A stretch of DNA of 64,000 bases from Ephemerocybe angulata (lineage: Eukaryota; Basidiomycota; Agaricomycetes; Agaricales; Psathyrellaceae). The DNA lies in contig JAACJK010000003.1 in NCBI GenBank assembly GCA_013368325.1, positions 620,001-684,000 of the forward strand, written 5' to 3'. Under the pieces are notes generated by a model. It saw nothing but the letters and a program-made list of their open reading frames with translations, was not told the DNA's origin and made no database searches. The position numbers were made by a program, and so were the translations under genes. This document shows, one piece after another, positions 11,506 to 23,400 of this stretch (its first letter is position 1; each line of letters opens with the position of its first letter).

Positions 11506-14174
11506 GTCCTCAACGCAGATTACAAAGCTTTCACGAAGGCCCTTACCATAAGATTAGCGCCGGTGGCGCTAAAGCTAGTGCACAAAGACCAAGCAGGCTT
11601 TATGGCCGGGAGACGAATCGATGACCATACTGAACTGATCAAGCTAATGATCAAATGGTCTGAAAAGGAGGAAGAGGACGGAATGTTAGTCTTCCTCGAC
11701 CAGGAGAAGGCGTACGACCGGATCACTCACCCGTTCCTCCAAGCCACACTAAAACGAATGGACTTCCCAGACCACTTCTGCAAATCAATCAGCTCACTAT
11801 ATGAAAGTGCCGAAACCGTAGTAATAATAAACGGTGTTATTAGTAGAAGCTTTAAAATAACCCGAGGAGTGCGACAAGGAGACCCGCTCTCCTGTCTCCT
11901 CTTCAACCTCGCAATAGAATCTCTGGCGAACCTACTCCGCAAATCAAACCTTCGCGGCTTCAATACCCCAGAACAAACAGAACGCCTAATTGTAACCCTC
12001 TTCGCGGACGACACCACCGTTTTCCTATCAGCGGAAGACAACTTCCTCGACCTACAACGTATCCTAGATAAATGGTGCAGCGCATCAGGAGCAAAATTCA
12101 ATGTAGATAAAACTGAAACCATACCTATCGGAACCCCACAATACCGAGACCGGGTACTGAGAACAAGAATGACCAGAACAAACTCCGAGGCATCCAGAAT
12201 CCCACCCAACATCCGGATTGCCAAAGAGGGCGAAGCGATAAGAGCTCTAGGGGCCTTCGTCGGAAACGGGGTAGATGACATCAGCATATGGAACCCAACA
12301 ATTGAAATAATGAAAGATAAAGCGGAAAACTGGCAGAAGAGCCATCCGTCGCTCGAGGGTAGGAGCTATATAACAAAACTCGAACCAGGCGGAAGGACCC
12401 AATATCGTACCATGGTACAGGGAATGCCTACCGAGATCGAAGACGACGTCGTCTCCATCATTGCGGACATCATCTGGGACGGCAAGGTGCCCGGAGTAGA
12501 CCGCGACACCATGTCACTCCCCTACCACCTCGGGGGCGAGGCCATCCTCGACATTAGGCTAAGAAACCAGTCCATATACATGAAGCTGGCTCAGAAGTTC
12601 ATTGAGGGCGAGACCCGGTGGGTGGGAGTAGCCAAAGACCTCATGTTTCACGACATCCCCAGATCACGCAATATAGTGGATCGGGACATAGCTCCCAATA
12701 TTTTCCTGCAGACATGGGATACTATGAAACAAGGAGCACGCACCTCCCTGCCACTTTCCACTTGGAAAATGATAGACACTCCCCGCAAGCACAACCTAGC
12801 CTTCAATCCACCAAGAGTGGCGAGCAAGATAAAGAGAGATCTCCCTGCCTGGTATCACCCAGGCAGAATAAACGACTCACTCACGCCGGACGATGGAGTA
12901 TACGCAAGATGTCTAAGAGACTGCCATCGAATTATCACAGTGGGAGACCTAGTCGGTTTTATTAATGAATTCCACGACTACGAGCCACCGACCGACCTTA
13001 GAAGAACCCGAAACTCCCCCACATGTGAATGCACGACGTGCGACTACGTACAAGCGATTGGATGCCTCGATGCAGTAAAGTGCCACATGAAGGCACACGA
13101 ATATCTTGATTCCTATAAGCCGAAATGGCAACCTGGAACAACGGATGTGAGCCTAAATAGGATTTGTAAAAGATACAAAAAGATAGGAGAGGAACTACAC
13201 CTCAAAGACAATGAAAGACTATTCACTCCCAAGCTGGATGAATACCTGAACCAATCGGCTGGCTTCCGCTTCCTCGACCCGTCGGCCAGCGGAGAGTGGA
13301 CGAGCACAGACATACCAGTAGGCTACCCTGAACTGGGACCGAGGCAGTGGAAAGAAGCGTACGTCGAGACCGACACCAAACAGAGCCGCTTCGACCGCAC
13401 CGTAGCAACCTACGGGGTGATAGAATCACCACCGTCACTCATGACTATCCACGGCAAGCTACCAGCCAGCCTAGACCCCACCGACCACTCAGCAATGACC
13501 CTAGCAATCCTCCGGACACTTGAAGTTAGGCCTATCAATGAGAACATCAAGTTCTACCTCCCCTCGAAGCATATAGTCGAGTCGCTCACCGTCAAACTTG
13601 AACGGTACGAAAACATGAACTGGGCGGAACACGATGTTAGCGCCGAACTCCTGAGGGCAACCACCGCAAGGCTGAGAGAAAGAAAAGGACTCACAATCCT
13701 CGGAGTCTACGATAAGGACTCGGATAAGAACAGAAGAGAAAAGGCGAAGGAACTCGCCAGCCGCGCACTCGTGCACCCACCAGAAGAGGAAGGTGCACTA
13801 ACAGACCTAAACGATAGCTCCCTCGTAATCGGAGCAAGGCTAAAGTCCCTCTCCCAATCCCAGATATATAAGGTACTCCTCGACGAGAAGGCGCGCAAGC
13901 TAGGCGACAGATCCGCGACCAAAACACACATGACCCTGGCGGAAGATGCCTGCGGGGAACGTCTGGGCTACAGGCCACTACAAAGCACAATATGGAGGTC
14001 AATGAGGACTAAACAAATCGCCCATAAGAAGATACGTGCCTTCATGTGGAGAGTTATGCACAATGCATTGCCATGCGGGAGGATCTGGCCTGGAGACCCG
14101 AACCCGGATAGAGCCCTTTGCCCGACATGCAGAGTACAAGAAACAGCCCAGCACATCCTACTAGAGTGCCCCGA
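11506..14174 (+). pseudogene. LINE ORF2, fragment 2: reverse transcriptase palm/thumb and CCHC motif
   Basis: Bases 11506-11508 are the duplicated target site, and the coding continuation starts at 11509. Visible RT motifs are LNADYKAFTKAL, DQAGFMAGRRIDDH, LVFLDQEKAYDRI, GVRQGDPLSCLLFNLAIE and the catalytic FADD at 12001-12012. A long connector region follows with no recognisable RNase H. A zf-RVT-type motif CPTC...H....C (CX2CX7HX4C) lies at about 14120-14170. The gypsy element inserted immediately after it, at LECP, with CCGA (14171-14174) duplicated at 29128-29131. Confidence 0.9.
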
Positions 14175-15562
14175 TGATGTGCGGCTACGGGGCTAAGAGC
14201 CAAACACGCCTCTAACCAAAACAACAAACACAACACACAACACACACACAACCACACTAGGGTAGCTGAGGGGCAACTCGCTCGAGGTAGAGCGGGCAAA
14301 GTAATGTATTGGACTAGAGGACTAGGTCGACTCTAAGGTACTCGCAACTAGCAAGTTTGAAGGGGAGTTCTAGACTCGACCGCGCTTCGGGGTGATATAG
14401 GTTCTCGATGAGAGGGTGGGGTCTCGGGAGGACGAGGTCGCTACCACGAGAGGGCTTTCACTAGGCTCGAGAGCTTCGCAAAAGGAACAGAAAACTTAAA
14501 GACAATTGGCACGACGACCAGACAGACAGACAGACAGACAGATAGCGCGACGGCTAGACTTTAGACTTTGACTTAGAGACTTGAAAGATGAAAACTGGGG
14601 GGTAACTGATTTTCTCTAAACTACTCGCGAGACTTAAGTACATGCCGAATATTTACAAACAAGCTCGAAGACAAACAGATGAGAAACACATGCGATCGCG
14701 ATACATTCCAGAACAGTCCAAGTGAAACATAGAGATAGGAGGGAAGACCTCTCGAGGTTGAACTCAAGGCCAATTAGCGCCCGGGTAAATACCCAAGACT
14801 GTGCCGTTGCCACCAACCGACTTCTTCGTACACGCCGCGCCACCCGTCTCGTGTGGGACGACCTATTCTTATCTCTGATTGTGGTTCCCCTCTGATAGAG
14901 TGGAGCCGGGGGTGATCATTCCGATACCCGGGCTGGGAGACCGTGCGGGCGCCTAAGATGTGCCGGTTCCGCCTCTCCTGTGTTACACGCGGGTGCCTGT
15001 ACTGAGTTCTCCCCTCAGCCGATGGCGATCCCAGAACTTTCCCGAGACGTGGTTTGATTGCGAACATCTCGAGGTGTGATCGACCTCTCGACGTGCCACC
15101 TCTCGTGAAGATCAAGTCGCGCGGGAGCTATACTCCGGCGCTTATCAGGGGCTCGGGTGCAATCCCTCTCGACTACTGATGTCACGGTGATCTCTCGACT
15201 CTGGGTGTGGCGAGAGTGTTCTCGCGAGATACGAAGGGATGGGTAGGGGGCTTCCCATTGATATGCACTACTCTGCCTATGTCCGTTACTTGCCAAGTCG
15301 ATCCCATAGTTGTCCCGCGCGTGTCTCCTTAAAGTAGCAAGTGTCTCGCGAAGGTAGGTCTTACCTGCTTGAGGCTACTCGTCACTTCTCGTAGTCCCGC
15401 GCGTAGGTCAGAGAGGCTAAGTCAGCAGCTCTGGGCTCGGCTCTGACTCTTGTTCCCCTTTACATTGGTGCAGGTCTTTTGATAGATGATATGCAGTGGG
15501 AATCGCGTATTTATTAAGGTAAATCGCGATTTTTAGTGGGTAGACGCGCTGAAGGCGCATCA
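14175..15562 (-). repeat. 3' LTR of the gypsy element
   Basis: This LTR has the same length as its partner at 27740-29127. It holds a (GACA) microsatellite at about 14519-14540, two copies of the palindrome CTCGCGAG (14624, 15221) and AC-rich DNA near its outer end. Compared with the other LTR, this copy carries T or A at five sites (near 15264, 15301, 15370, 15445, 15462) where the partner has C or G. Its internal small open frames are repeated in both LTRs and are not genes. Confidence 0.93.
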
Positions 15563-15573
15563 TCTCCCCCCAA
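15563..15573 (-). promoter_or_regulatory. Polypurine tract (plus-strand primer)
   Basis: On the minus (sense) strand this reads TTGGGGGGAGA and abuts the 3' LTR directly, which is where a plus-strand DNA primer must lie. It fixes the element orientation. Confidence 0.85.
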
Positions 15574-15986
15574 CTGAAATCTAGACTGTCCTCAGTCCTT
15601 TTGATACCGCTACCCAACTTCGTTCTTGTCCTCTCGCGAGTTCACCGACCTGTCTGCCTCGCCTCAGTCCTTTGCCGCGAGGTCCCCGGTTCATTCTGAT
15701 CCCGAGACGTCCTAACAACCCTGTACCCTCGACTCTATTGATTCTAAGTTTTTCCCGGTGCTTGCAGGTTTAGCCCGCGTCACATCCTTCTCGCGTAGTT
15801 CTCAACATGTCATGTCATTCGAAGCGCGTTCTGAATGTTCTCCCAGGATTCTTCTGCGTTATCCATTCCCGGGCTCATGTCACAAATGTCACATTTGTCT
15901 TCACATATAGCCCGGCCTTCTTGGGGACTTTCTGACTCGCGTTCCGCCTCTCTTCGTACTCTCTTCTCTCTTCTCTCTCTATATAG

Positions 15987-18021
15987 ATGGCCGATCCCTC
16001 CCTTGGTATGGCAGCCGACATGGTAGCTGCGCTTCAGGCGGCGACGGCGTCCTCAAAAGCTAAACGCCTTCTACGATGAGTGGATCCGCGTAGTGGTAAG
16101 CTGCCCCTCGTCTGCTCTACGATCGGACGCTAAGAGTTCTTTCTTTTCTCGATCCACAGCAACTCATCCATACCAACCCTCTGCTAACTCAGCATCCCAA
16201 CTTCCCCGCTTTTCGCAACTACATGGCGTACTACCTCGGCCAGGCCACTTCTGACAAGAAAATCAAACGCTCCCTTTCGTCGGCGCTCAATCCTAAAGCT
16301 CAGTGGTCCGCGCCCCTCTTTCCACCTAATCCTCCGCCCTCCGACTGGCCTACTCCAGCTACACCCCCTTCGTCCAAGGCCCCTTCCTCGGGTTCCTCTC
16401 GGAAAGCTCAAGGCACGGTGTCCGCGCCCCTTGCCCGGTGCGTAGCCTCGATGCTCATTTTGGCGGTGTACTCACATTCTTCTCCAGCGTCAACGCGCAC
16501 ATCTCCAGTTCCAAACCCTCAACTTCGCGTCCGAAAGCTTCAGACACCCGAGAGCGGATTGCGACGCAACCGGCGCCTATTTCGCTCGGTGAGACCAAGG
16601 ACGTCGGTCGGCGCCATCAAGGGGCTGCCCTTAGTTCCGCTCGTCCCGCCGAGGTTCCATCCAAGCGCAAGTCCTCTGGTGACACTGGGGTACGTCGCGT
16701 TCTCTCCGTTCCTCTCGGTCGACTTATCTGAACAGTTCTTGGGCGTGCAGCCGCCTCCCCTCAAGAAGATCAAAGTCGAGCCGACTTCGTCATCCCGCGG
16801 TGCTGGTCCCTCCTCGTCTACCAGAACTTCGTCTTCGAAAGGTAAGGGCCGTGCCGCGCAGCCTCCACCCTCTCTGTACGCTGCCCATCAACTTCGCCCT
16901 CCCGTTCCCAAGACCGTTAGGACTACGATCGATGTCGAGACCTACGATCCTGAACCGTCCGACGATTCCGATTCGTCTAGCGACTCTTCTAGCATTACCG
17001 GAGACTTCGTTGGAGACGCTGGGGGCGACGCTGAGGATGCTGGAGACGACGGCGAGGGCGAGGTCGACGAGGCGCAAAGCCGCAGGCAACTTATGGCTGC
17101 GAAGCAGGCCGCCGCCTTTCAAGCTCATCAGCTCGCCATGGCCGAGGTCCTTCAGCACTTAGTGCCGCCCTCCCAGCTCCTCTCGTCTCGTTCCGACGTC
17201 AAGCTCCTCAAGCGCGTCACCACTCCTCCTCCTAGGGTTGGTCCCTCTTTCTCCATTACCACTTCGTTACTCACCTCTCGATCCCAGCCGCCTCCTCCTT
17301 GCGGTCGATGCATCGCTCGAGGTGCACTTCCGGAGTGCGTCGAGGACCCTAAAGACCCCCACGGGAAGTGCTTGGCCTGTAAGACCTCGAGCCAGTCGTG
17401 CTCGTGGGCTCCTTCGATACGCCCTCCTCACGTCACCTTACCTCAAGTCCGGGAGATGGAGTTCCTCACGAGTCAGGCGCCGAGCGTCAACAGTACGTTC
17501 TACCCTTCGCGCCATCCTGGTTCCGTTTTACTCACCTCCCCCATTCTCTAGATGCTAATCGCGCTTTCCAAACGCTCGTCGTCGAGCACGCCATGTACGA
17601 CGAGATGCGCAAGCTTTGCGAGTTCCAGGCCCTCAAGGTCGACGCCGCTCAATCGTTCCTCGCGAACATCCTAAACAGCACTCGCGACTGTGGCTCCGAC
17701 GAGCTCATCAAGAGCATCGCTTCCTCCTCTTGGTACGCCGCCGCCGAGAACCGAGGAACCAGTCAAGGCACCGTCGCGTTCCCCGTCGTCAACCCTGCCA
17801 ACTTCATTACTCCGGCCTCCAATCCACTTCCTTCGTCGTCGTCGCCTGCCGCTCCTCAAATCGCGGTCCTCCCTTCGTCAGGTTCGTCTTCGCAGGTCGA
17901 GGACGACCACTCGGTCGAACAGGAGCTGGGAGGCGAAGTCCGTGACGGGGGTGTTCCCATCGACGAGGAGGAAGAAGGCGAAGCGGCGTTGGATGCGCAG
18001 GACGCTCCTCCCGTTGCTTAG
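15987..18021 (+). CDS. Cargo gene A of the gypsy element: Cys-cluster protein of unknown function
   Basis: Predicted exons are 15987-16095, 16160-16437, 16488-16689, 16736-17492 and 17552-18021, roughly 600 aa. It runs opposite to gag-pol. The N-terminus (MADPSLGMAADMVAALQ) needs a one-base shift near 16069 to join FYDEWIRVV, so either a frameshift mutation or an unseen exon is present; from 16160 on all phases close. Features in order: a short conserved-looking head (QHPNFPAFRNYMAYYLGQ), Ser/Pro-rich linkers, a lysine patch (PPPLKKIKVEP), an acidic stretch near 16960-17060, a cluster CGRC.........C..........CLAC.....C at about 17296-17402 that looks zinc-binding, then a helical tail and an acidic C-terminus. 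The Cys cluster recalls Zn-cluster DNA-binding motifs seen in basidiomycete repeats, but the spacing is not classic Zn2Cys6. Function is unknown. Confidence 0.65.
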
Positions 18022-18664
18022 GCGCTCGGCTTCCCCTTTTCTTGGACTCTTCTCTCTCAAACAGACACTGACTCTTACATATCACCTATACTTCTACACC
18101 ACTACTATGGCTTCCATGTACCTTCCCATTCACGTCTCAAATGTATTGCGCTCGTATTTTGACGTCTCGTAGCTCTTTGATTGGTTTCGCGCATTTTAAG
18201 CGCCCGTGTGAAGGTGTGCAGTTCCACCTCTCGAGGTAAGATTTCTCTATCTCTCGGCTTCACTTCTTGGTATCATGGCGGAGGATCGACAGGGGCTCGA
18301 CCTTGTCGATCGCACCTCTCGCCTGGAACCTTCGTCGTAGTCACGGTCCTCGAGATCTCGGTTTAGCCGTTAAGCGCCCCCCTGTTTGATGGCGCGCGGG
18401 TGCAATTACGCTCCCCTTCCATAGCGTTTCACGCGTGCAATTCCTCTCAGCTTCGCTGCCGCGCGATATTCCTCGCGCCGAGCTATTCTGGCATCCTATT
18501 CCACGCGCTACCTCACATGTCGCCATCTCTGGGTGCCGGACTCCGAGACCCAATGCTAGATTATGACTTAGACCCCTGTTCCCGCTCCAGTTCTCTCTCG
18601 AGTATAAATACTGGGGAGTTTTCTCTCCTTTTCAGCATCGATTTACTCGACCTTCTCTCTCTCA
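18022..18664 (+). promoter_or_regulatory. Spacer upstream of cargo gene B
   Basis: This 640-bp non-coding gap lies between the two cargo genes. It has two TAAGCGCCC motifs (about 18194 and 18370), a repeated GTGCA(G/A)TT(A/C)C-like block and a TATAAATA at about 18604, some 60 nt before ATG 18665. It is a plausible promoter for gene B. Confidence 0.5.
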
Positions 18665-20175
18665 ATGCCTGTCGTTCCTTCCCCTTCTCCTTCTCCTCCT
18701 CCTGAGGCTGCTGCTCCGGCGTCTCCCAGGTCTATCCTTCGCACTTTCCATGAAGGTGCGAATGACCTTGAAGACCACCTCTTAGGGACCAGCATTACGT
18801 CCCTCACCCAAGTTCGCAACGATTGCCTCAAGCACATCCTTCCTGGTTCCAAGACCTTGAACCCTCGTGCCGCCAACGCGGTTAGTCGCGCCCAAGAGGG
18901 CTTGTTTGACCTCGTTGTACGTTCGGTTCTTACAGATCTCCTTACCCCGCGACTGACCCTTCTCATAGGAGCCACCTGCGGTCGAAGCCGTTCTTAAGCA
19001 CAACTCTCGTCACCGTCGCATCGTTGGGAAACTCCATGCCGCGTTGACTGCTCACCAGGCCGCGTTCTCCTCTCGCGAGGTCACGCCTCCGGATAACGAG
19101 AAGCTCGAGCTGGTTCTCAAGTACCTGGGCGAGTGCCGCGAAAGTTACGGTCCGCGTCAGGATACCCCGATGCCTACCGCTGCTTCTGCGGCTACCGCGG
19201 CCGATGGCGATGCCACTGTTCGTGCCGCGAAGTCTACCGCGTCTTCCTTGGCTCGTGCGTACTCTCCTTCATCGTCTTATCTTCTCTTCTCTGATTCATC
19301 CTCTCCCTAGGCGTCTTGTTCCCTGTCGCTGAGTCTGTTACTCCGGCTGAGGAGAGTGCTCCCTCTAAGGGTAAAGCTAAGGCTAGTGCTCCTGCCCCTG
19401 AGGACATTGAGGTACGTATCCTATGTTTCTCTCCTGTAGCCCGTTGCTTACTCTCGCGTTCTCTAGGAGATCACCTTCTTGGAACCTCAGGATGTGGTCA
19501 TGGCCGATGCCTCTGCCAACAATGCTCGTCGCGGCCGTTCTGCTCGCGGCGGTGCTGCTGGGGTATGCATCTTTCTTTCTTCCCACTTTCTCCTTCTGAC
19601 TTCGTTCCTAGGGCTCTCGTACTCGTCCCACTCGTGGTGGTAGCACCAACTCGTCCGGCGGAGTCCGCATGTTGGACCACTCTCAGGTTCCTAACATGGA
19701 CACCGGTTCTCCTATGTTTATGAAGGCCCAGCAAGTTAACAACAAGAGGTCTCGCCAGGGAGAGGTTCACCGCGAGGCTCAGGCTTCTGGTTCTCGAGGC
19801 TCTGGGAACCGTCTTTTCCCTGACGGTAACCTCGTCGAGTACAGTGCGCCTTCTCCCTTCGATTTCCTTATGTCCTCGGGCTTACTCTCTCTTGTAGTCG
19901 ATGATCGCGCGATCTCTAACCAGTACGTTCAGGGAGTGGTCTCCAACTCGCTCAAGTTGGTTCGCGACTTCGCCAACCAGACTCAGAACGAGGAGAACCT
20001 CCGTGTTATTATTGGCGAGACCCGCGGCGTCATGTTGCAGGTTATTCACAAGCTTCAGATCTACACTGGTTTCTGGCAGATCCTCAACGAGGAGTACACC
20101 ACTTTGAAGGCTTCTCTTCTTTCTCTCAACGACAACTCTGCTGCTTCTTCTTCTGCTCCTTCTACCTCTACTTAG
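18665..20175 (+). CDS. Cargo gene B of the gypsy element: five-exon gene of unknown function
   Basis: Exons 18665-18916, 18969-19254, 19311-19411, 19467-19562 and 19612-20175 join without phase conflict to 432 aa. Introns are 48-56 nt with GTACGT, GTGCGT or GTATGC donors and TAG acceptors. The protein has a Pro-rich leader, a charged helical N-domain (residues about 20-180), a Lys/Ala/Gly/Arg-rich linker including an RGG-like stretch (RRGRSARGGAAG), and a C-terminal domain of about 130 aa (SPFDFLMSSGLLSL through YTGFWQILNEEY) ending in a Ser-rich tail. I recognise no family. The ORF is intact, the introns are well formed, and the strand is opposite to gag-pol. It ends 244 bp before the pol stop, tail to tail. 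Confidence 0.75.
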
Positions 20176-20367
20176 GTTTGCTTTAGTAGTCTTGGATCCG
20201 CTGAACCAGCTTTAGTCTAATCGCGTAGTCCCTTCGAACGGTTTTTGCTCTCTAGTTTTCCGCTTTCGATGTCAATATGATTCTCGTTTGGACCTTTCTC
20301 TAAAATCGCAAAATTTCGGAGTAAGATAATCTTTATGTTAAGTATTGAGTTCGGGTAGTACCCTCTC

Positions 20368-20378
20368 TCTCCCCCCAA
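20368..20378 (-). promoter_or_regulatory. Second (internal) polypurine tract copy
   Basis: On the minus strand this reads AGTTGGGGGGAGA, identical over 13 nt to the tract at 15563-15575, and it lies about 42 nt downstream of the pol stop. That is where a cargo-free element would have its tract. It may be a central priming site or the fossil 3' boundary of the ancestral element. Confidence 0.65.
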
Positions 20379-20419
20379 CTAAAAATCATCGTCCTCGATG
20401 ACTCTGCGAACCGCTCGAC

Positions 20420-23400
20420 CTAATCGTCGTCTTCCTCAGGGTCACCTCTCGGCATTCCTTTAAATGCTAAGTCCTCAATGTACCCTGTTTCCGACTCTTC
20501 TTCCATCTCTTCCAGCGTGGACGGCTCTATGTCGATGAAGTCATGAATTGACGCAGGGAGAGGAATGTGTTTCCTCGCGTGATATGGGATGACTCTGAAG
20601 GCACCAACGGCGCTCTGTAGGACGGCACCATCCATTTCTGCGAGAATGTACGCTCCTCCCTTATTACGTGCAATCACCACCAAAGGGCCCAAATACCTCG
20701 GCTTCATTTTCTTGTCGAGACTTTTCTCAATACTCGTATTGCGCATTAATACTAAGTCTCCGCGTTTGAATTTGAAGTCTCGGATTGTCCGTGCATACTC
20801 CTTTTCGTATTTCACGACGCGTTCTCTCTTCTCCTTATCAACTCGACTCCTCATATTCTCGACTAAGTCCCTATGCTTAGCTAAGCCCTTCGCGCGCTGC
20901 GCCAGAAGCTCCTCTGTGGTCATAGGACCGCTTGGAGGCTCGACTAGCCAAGTTGCTTCCTGGATGTCTAATGGCAGAACTGGTTCCGCGCCGGTGACCA
21001 TGAAGAACGGAGAGACTCCGAATCGACGTCGTACCGTAACGCGGTCCGCCCACATAATGTGTTGGAAGTACCAGTACCATTGCTTCGCGACACCATTGGT
21101 TGCCTTGAACAGCATGTCGCGGACGTCGTAGTGGGGACGCTCGATCCGACCATTGGCTTTGGAGTTGTACGGCGAGATCTTAATTCCCTTAATGCCATAC
21201 TTGTCCTCAAGCCATTTTGTAGCCTTCACGAACGCGCCTCCATTGTCCGTAACAATCTCCCTCATACATCCCCATCTCGTGATGATCTCCAATAACCACG
21301 CGCCGATCTGTGCGCCTGTTTCTTCTTTCAAGGGCTTGCCCTCCATCCAAGAAGACAGCGCGCACCGACCATGCACAATGTACTTGCAGCCGTTGCTCGC
21401 GGGAGTCATTTGCAACACATCCGCGTGCAACACTTGGAAGATCGACGGAGTATCCGTGACTTGTGGTGGGATCTTCAACAGTAGCTTTGTCCTCAGCTGG
21501 CAAACGTGACAGGTCTTTACATACCAGTTCACATCTCCTTCGAGTTCAGGCCACCAGAAGCGCTTCAGTAGAACCTGAGTGGTGGCCCACGCGCCTCGGT
21601 GTCCAAGTGCGTCGTGTGCGGCCCTCATCATGTACATACGGTTCTCCTTAGGCACAACTAGCTGTGGGTGACCAGTTTGTCTTCGATACAGCTTTCCTTC
21701 TTTTTCGAAGTAATGGCTGCACTCTCGGACCCACTTGCCCACATCTGCCGGCTTCAATCCCTCGGGCGCTTGTAGCGGCCCCTTTAGCCACTTAGCTATT
21801 TTGGGTAGGCGCTCGTCTGTGTCCCGCGCTTGTTGGGATCGTCTCGCGTCATCGTACGCCTCTATCTCTTCTTCATCCATTTTCAACTCTGCATCTGGCA
21901 ACATCTCGACGTTGACCAACTGTGCTCGCGTCGCCGTTCGGACATGTCGCGAGACACCAGTCAGAACTCTGTCATCCTCGAAATCGGCTTCAGGGATCGT
22001 GACATTGAGGAGATATCCTCCTCGCGTGTCAATCTCATGTTTGAAGTCCTCGAAGTCGAGCGGGTCCGGATCCTCTGGGTTAGGTTTCGAGTATCCTCTC
22101 AGTCCATCGCCCGATTCTCCTTGGTGGTCGTAGGGCTGGTGCGGCGGATCCTCTGGCATGCGATCACGCCTGGAAAGTCCATCCGCGGCAAAGGTCTTGC
22201 CTGCTACGTGCCGTAGCTCGAAGTGATACATTAGAATGTTCTCAATCCATCGGTTAATGGTAGCGTTAGGACCCATTTCCGGATTGTTGAGCATTCCTTT
22301 AATGTATTGAGCATCGGTTTCTACCACTAGACGTCTGCAGCCAATGAGCCAGTATTTGTTCTCCTGCAATGCTCTCATCAATCCGAATAACTCTCGTTTT
22401 GGTTGGGAGTAGCGAGCCTCGCGCGGAGTCATGGTAGTCGAGCCAAACCGCGCGTACCACCACTTCTTAAGGTCTGCAACGTCTTGTTGACTTATGTACC
22501 AGCCGATCGCTTTGTAGGACGTGTCGACTGAGAGCTTGATCTCGGTGTTGACATCGTAGTCCAGGGATCTTAGGCATGGTGCGTCTCGGACTGCATCCTT
22601 TAAGTCTCGCATCGCGGCGTCCTGAGCTTCTCCCCACTCAAAGGGTTGGTCAATCCTTGTCAGCTTCTGGATCGCGTCTGCACGTTTAGCATAGTCGCGG
22701 ATGAATATCCTCATCGTCCCCACTGTTCCTAGGAAGGCGCGGACATCGCTGACAGACTGACAAGGTCCCCACCTCTCGATGACGCCTACTCTCTCTGGCA
22801 GTGGCTTCCGACCTTCATAGGTGCATAAATGGCCAACCACCACAAACTCGTCTGCGCACAGTACGGACTTCTTTCCTGAGAATGTGCCGCCACTGTACTT
22901 CATTCTCTCCACTACACGGTTGAGATTCTGGAAATGCTCCCATACAAATCTTCGGATACCCGGGTTCTCGGGTATAGTCTCGCACGTACCGTCGGCTTTC
23001 TCGTATCTAGTACGAGGTCCACCTACGGGCACATCATCCAAAAACGGCCAAGTGACTTCTGGTATTTCTTCTTGTAAGATATGGGTGACATCGTCGTGGA
23101 AGATGGGCACGGAATTGGTCCATCCCATGGGTAGGGTTACCAATCTCATCGCACCGAAGGGTGTTTGGAATGTGGTGAGGTCTCGCGAGGAAGGTGATAA
23201 TAACCTCTCGTCGTATCCTACATATAGATCCAGACAGCCTCCACACGACCTTCCTGCGAACTTACTCGCCAACTCTTCCGTTGCTGGGGGCACTCCCGAG
23301 TGAGCGATTGTGACTGCGTTCAGCGGCTCTAAGCTGTGTACAATCCTCAGACTCTCTCCATCTTTCTTCAACACGCAAAACCACCTCGACCTGTACGATG

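Noticed and set aside
14634..15296. Minus-strand frames in the LTR (69, 113 and 93 codons), repeated at 28199-28861
   Set aside because: They occur only because both LTRs are the same sequence. No domain, and they overlap one another.
15987..20175. Cargo genes read as ordinary host genes that merely received LTRs on both sides
   Set aside because: A single TSD surrounds the whole 15-kb unit, and the functional polypurine tract lies outside the genes next to the LTR, so they are inside one element.
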